64,000 nucleotides of DNA, taken from NCBI GenBank assembly GCA_003833075.1, contig RIAY01000006.1:62001-126000 (forward strand), read 5' to 3'. The notes beneath the pieces are model-generated. The model had not been told where the DNA came from. It did no database searches and worked only from the letters and a program-made list of their open reading frames with translations. Positions 61,706-64,000 of the stretch are shown here, piece after piece. The DNA is from Muribaculaceae bacterium Isolate-036 (Harlan). Its GTDB lineage: Bacteria > Bacteroidota > Bacteroidia > Bacteroidales > Muribaculaceae. Position numbers and translations under genes: made by a program. Every line of letters begins with the position of its first letter. Within the stretch, counting starts at the first letter, position 1.

Positions 61706-62229
61706 GTTTATAAATTTAAGTTTATACTTTTTATTTAAACAATTTTATGATTATTAAGTTTAATTAATGTCAAACTAAAAACTATTAAACATCAGATTTT
61801 TAACGGATTAAACACTTGGCTCCTCGAAGACGTTAACAAACTCTCAAAAAAAAACGAAGTATTGTAAAACTTCATTAATGATTTTTTATTAAATTTGCAT
61901 TGTTGAATAGGAAGGCGACATAAAGCCTAAATATCAATGATAATTTAACATAAAAGCGTTTTTTGCTTTAACCTCTATTCGAAAATCGCCAATTTTCCAA
62001 CTGCAGAAGGTAAAAGCAGCCAAAGACGCTTCATGCGTGTCATATCCACCCCTTGACACAACTGAAAGGGGGACTGTGAGATATCGGCATGGCGTGGGGT
62101 GGGCTGTTTGCTTCTGCACGGGTGTTTGGCGATACCAAGAATAGAGCAAACAGTGAAAACATCGTCCCACGCTTTTCCATTTTCATATCGCCAGAAGGGA
62201 TGAACTGGCAATATATTTATACATTCCAC
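61706..62229. other. AT-rich gap with a GC-richer non-coding insert
   Basis: 61706-61960 is very AT-rich; a -7-like TAAATTTG lies at 61890-61897 without a -33. From about 61975 to 62200 the composition rises and a minus-strand 84-codon frame (61975-62229) crosses it, with no family resemblance I can prove. It looks like an inserted or repeated fragment between a promoter and the gene at 62230. Confidence 0.45.
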
Positions 62230-64000
62230 ATGTTATTCCGTATTAAATTACAACAGATCTTGCTTCTATCGTTTGGTATATTATCATTTGCCACTAACGC
62301 AGAAGTGATTGATGGCATCAATTACAGACTAAAAGTGAACTACACACCGAGTTCCGGCATAAATAAATACCAAGCCACAGTAATAGCACCTATTGAAGGG
62401 ATGTCATATTGCGGGGATATCGTCATTCCTCAGACAATAAAAGGTTCAGATGGCAATACATATGTTGTAGAGACTACAGCCCAAAACGCTTTCAAAGGCC
62501 AACATGAACTCAAATCCATTACAATAGAAAGAGATTTTTACCCAACTTCCACTTATATACTGGATCCTGATAAATATAAAGATGGATTCATTCGTGCAAC
62601 CCAAGAATTTAAAGACTGTGACAAACTTGAAGCTATCAATTGTGAAAAAAAGAAAGGATCCACAAGTGACGGAGGGACATGGGAAAGCTGGTGCTATTCT
62701 ATTAATGGCGTTCTTATGGAACAACCATTGGGCTCTTCCTCTATCTATACCTATGTTATCCCCTCAGGTACAATAAAAGAATTCGCATTCACCAAAGACG
62801 GCATACATATAAGACCGGGCACATTCACACATCCTGACAATATTACTGCAATCACCCTTAAACCTAATCAAACCATTTCTACCAATGGATATTCATATTT
62901 CGGCGCAATGCGTAACCTTGAAAGATTTAAGCTTGATGGAGAACATAACACTTATACTGAAATAGACGGTGTATTGTATTCCAAACGTGATGGCAACATT
63001 GTCCAATTCCCGGGTAAGCATAGGGAAAGCTACACATTGCCGGCATCCAACAAAATTCCCAATTACGCTTTTGCCGGATGCAGTATCGACAACCTTATTC
63101 TTTCCCCAGAAGTCGATGTTTTTTGGTCGTCAGATGCATTTATAAATTTTCACGGAACAATACATGTATTGGGTGAGATATCCAATAATTTGGCCTCATC
63201 TTTATCAAAAATAGACTCCGGTAGCAAAATCGAATGCCTTGGTCGATACGTAACTACTCTCCAAACAAAATGTAGCCAAGAAGTCAGCCCTCTCCACCCC
63301 GTTTGGATTGACAACCTTAATTCAGATTATCGTAACCCCAAATTCAGTCTTGCTTTTTCCGAAGACATAAATCAAACTGCGATTACATCCGTAAGCATAG
63401 AAGACAGGGTTATTCACCCAAATGCCGAAGGCTTCTATAACATAGGTACACTCTGCTCTGAAACGGGTTATAAAGTCACCATTACATACGAACAGAATGG
63501 CATCCAACATGTGGCAACTGATTTTTTTAAAACATCGGCACCTCAACAGTTCGAGACAGAAATTATCTCACTCACCCCATATTCTGTTAAAATTGGCATC
63601 ACCTGTGACAAAGCAATCTCAGATAACAACTCTGAAATTGAAATAAAATTAGGAGATTATTCTTATGAAAATGTTTATAAGACGGCGAAAGCTATAATCG
63701 TATCGCCTGGCAAATACGAGGTCGAATTCACTGGTCTTCTGCCAGTCTCAATGTACGCCTCCGTTATTCTTAAAATAGATGACAATACATATAATGCAAA
63801 TGAACTTCATTTCGCATACGATCTGAACAAACTTTTAGAACTCGATTACGAGGCAACACATACAACTGTTATTGTAAAAGGCTTAAAATTTAATGAGAGC
63901 TATCCTGACAATAATCACGTGAAATGGTCTCTATATTCTGGTGAAAATAAACTGACAAATCTTCCGTATACAATAAAGGGGCTTCGTCCCGGCGAAGCGA
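62230..64000 (+). CDS. BspA-like leucine-rich-repeat surface protein, N-terminal part (runs off the window)
   Basis: The frame is open for 590 codons to the end of the window. ATG at 62230 opens a signal peptide (LQQILLLSFGILSFATNA); an in-frame ATG at 62200 is possible. The mature N-terminus (VIDGINYRLKVN, CGDIVIPQTIKGSDGNTY, AFKGQHELKSITIE) matches the LRR_5/BspA pattern of cell-surface repeat proteins. From about residue 360 the repeats give way to beta-sandwich-like segments. BspA relatives act in adhesion; the C-terminus is not visible. Confidence 0.75.
   Translation, partial: MLFRIKLQQILLLSFGILSFATNAEVIDGINYRLKVNYTPSSGINKYQATVIAPIEGMSYCGDIVIPQTIKGSDGNTYVVETTAQNAFKGQHELKSITIERDFYPTSTYILDPDKYKDGFIRATQEFKDCDKLEAINCEKKKGSTSDGGTWESWCYSINGVLMEQPLGSSSIYTYVIPSGTIKEFAFTKDGIHIRPGTFTHPDNITAITLKPNQTISTNGYSYFGAMRNLERFKLDGEHNTYTEIDGVLYSKRDGNIVQFPGKHRESYTLPASNKIPNYAFAGCSIDNLILSPEVDVFWSSDAFINFHGTIHVLGEISNNLASSLSKIDSGSKIECLGRYVTTLQTKCSQEVSPLHPVWIDNLNSDYRNPKFSLAFSEDINQTAITSVSIEDRVIHPNAEGFYNIGTLCSETGYKVTITYEQNGIQHVATDFFKTSAPQQFETEIISLTPYSVKIGITCDKAISDNNSEIEIKLGDYSYENVYKTAKAIIVSPGKYEVEFTGLLPVSMYASVILKIDDNTYNANELHFAYDLNKLLELDYEATHTTVIVKGLKFNESYPDNNHVKWSLYSGENKLTNLPYTIKGLRPGEA

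Overview
The window is chromosomal DNA from a member of the Bacteroidales, probably a Muribaculaceae-type gut bacterium. Four things point there. Most promoters carry the Bacteroidetes pattern (-33 TTTG, 19-20 bp, -7 TAnnTTTG). Shine-Dalgarno sequences are generally absent. Bacteroidetes-specific families are present (DUF3078, GldH, LptD of the Bacteroidetes type, a SpmA-SpmB fusion, RicT next to GldH, a BspA-like repeat protein). Glycan-degrading enzymes with signal peptides are common (Ser-type sulfatase, type I pullulanase, GH127). The family-level assignment is inference.

Layout. 1-12 kb: end of trpS, SpmA/B-like membrane protein, alanine dehydrogenase, an outer-membrane porin, luxS, then a run parE-coaD-S41 protease followed by a DUF3078 barrel and two exported proteins of unknown function. 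12-18 kb: a CLC channel, a TPR/kinase-like signalling protein and an AT-rich accessory stretch (small membrane protein, lipoprotein, Crp-type regulator). 18-24 kb: a sulfatase diverging from a BlaI/M56-TonB regulatory pair whose control region has three palindromes, then pullulanase. 24-31 kb, mostly minus strand: a YccA membrane protein, argS, HU, two tRNA-Leu genes and rpoN directly behind one of them. 31-39 kb: thiol peroxidase, a very large exported TPR-CHAT protein, a SprT-like protein, an M48 protease and small membrane or lipoproteins. 39-60 kb: housekeeping genes on the plus strand: rpsA, ilvE, lptD, GH127, zapA-rny-ricT-gldH, an M24 peptidase, cca, nfeD plus SPFH, and rplM-rpsI-rpsB-tsf. 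60-64 kb: an AT-rich accessory end with a 330-bp MITE-like inverted-repeat element, a lipoprotein, an odd non-coding insert and the start of a BspA-like surface protein that runs off the window.

How it works together. The core is translation and envelope biogenesis: ribosomal proteins and EF-Ts, tRNA genes, CCA addition, mRNA decay, LPS export and an OM porin. Around it are regulated accessory modules. No CRISPR array, prophage, complete insertion sequence or recognised defence island was seen. The least explained items are the exported CHAT protein, the rpoN/tRNA-Leu arrangement, the BlaI operator array, a strong hairpin inside a signal-peptide coding region, and the nested inverted-repeat element with a possible stray end 29 kb away.
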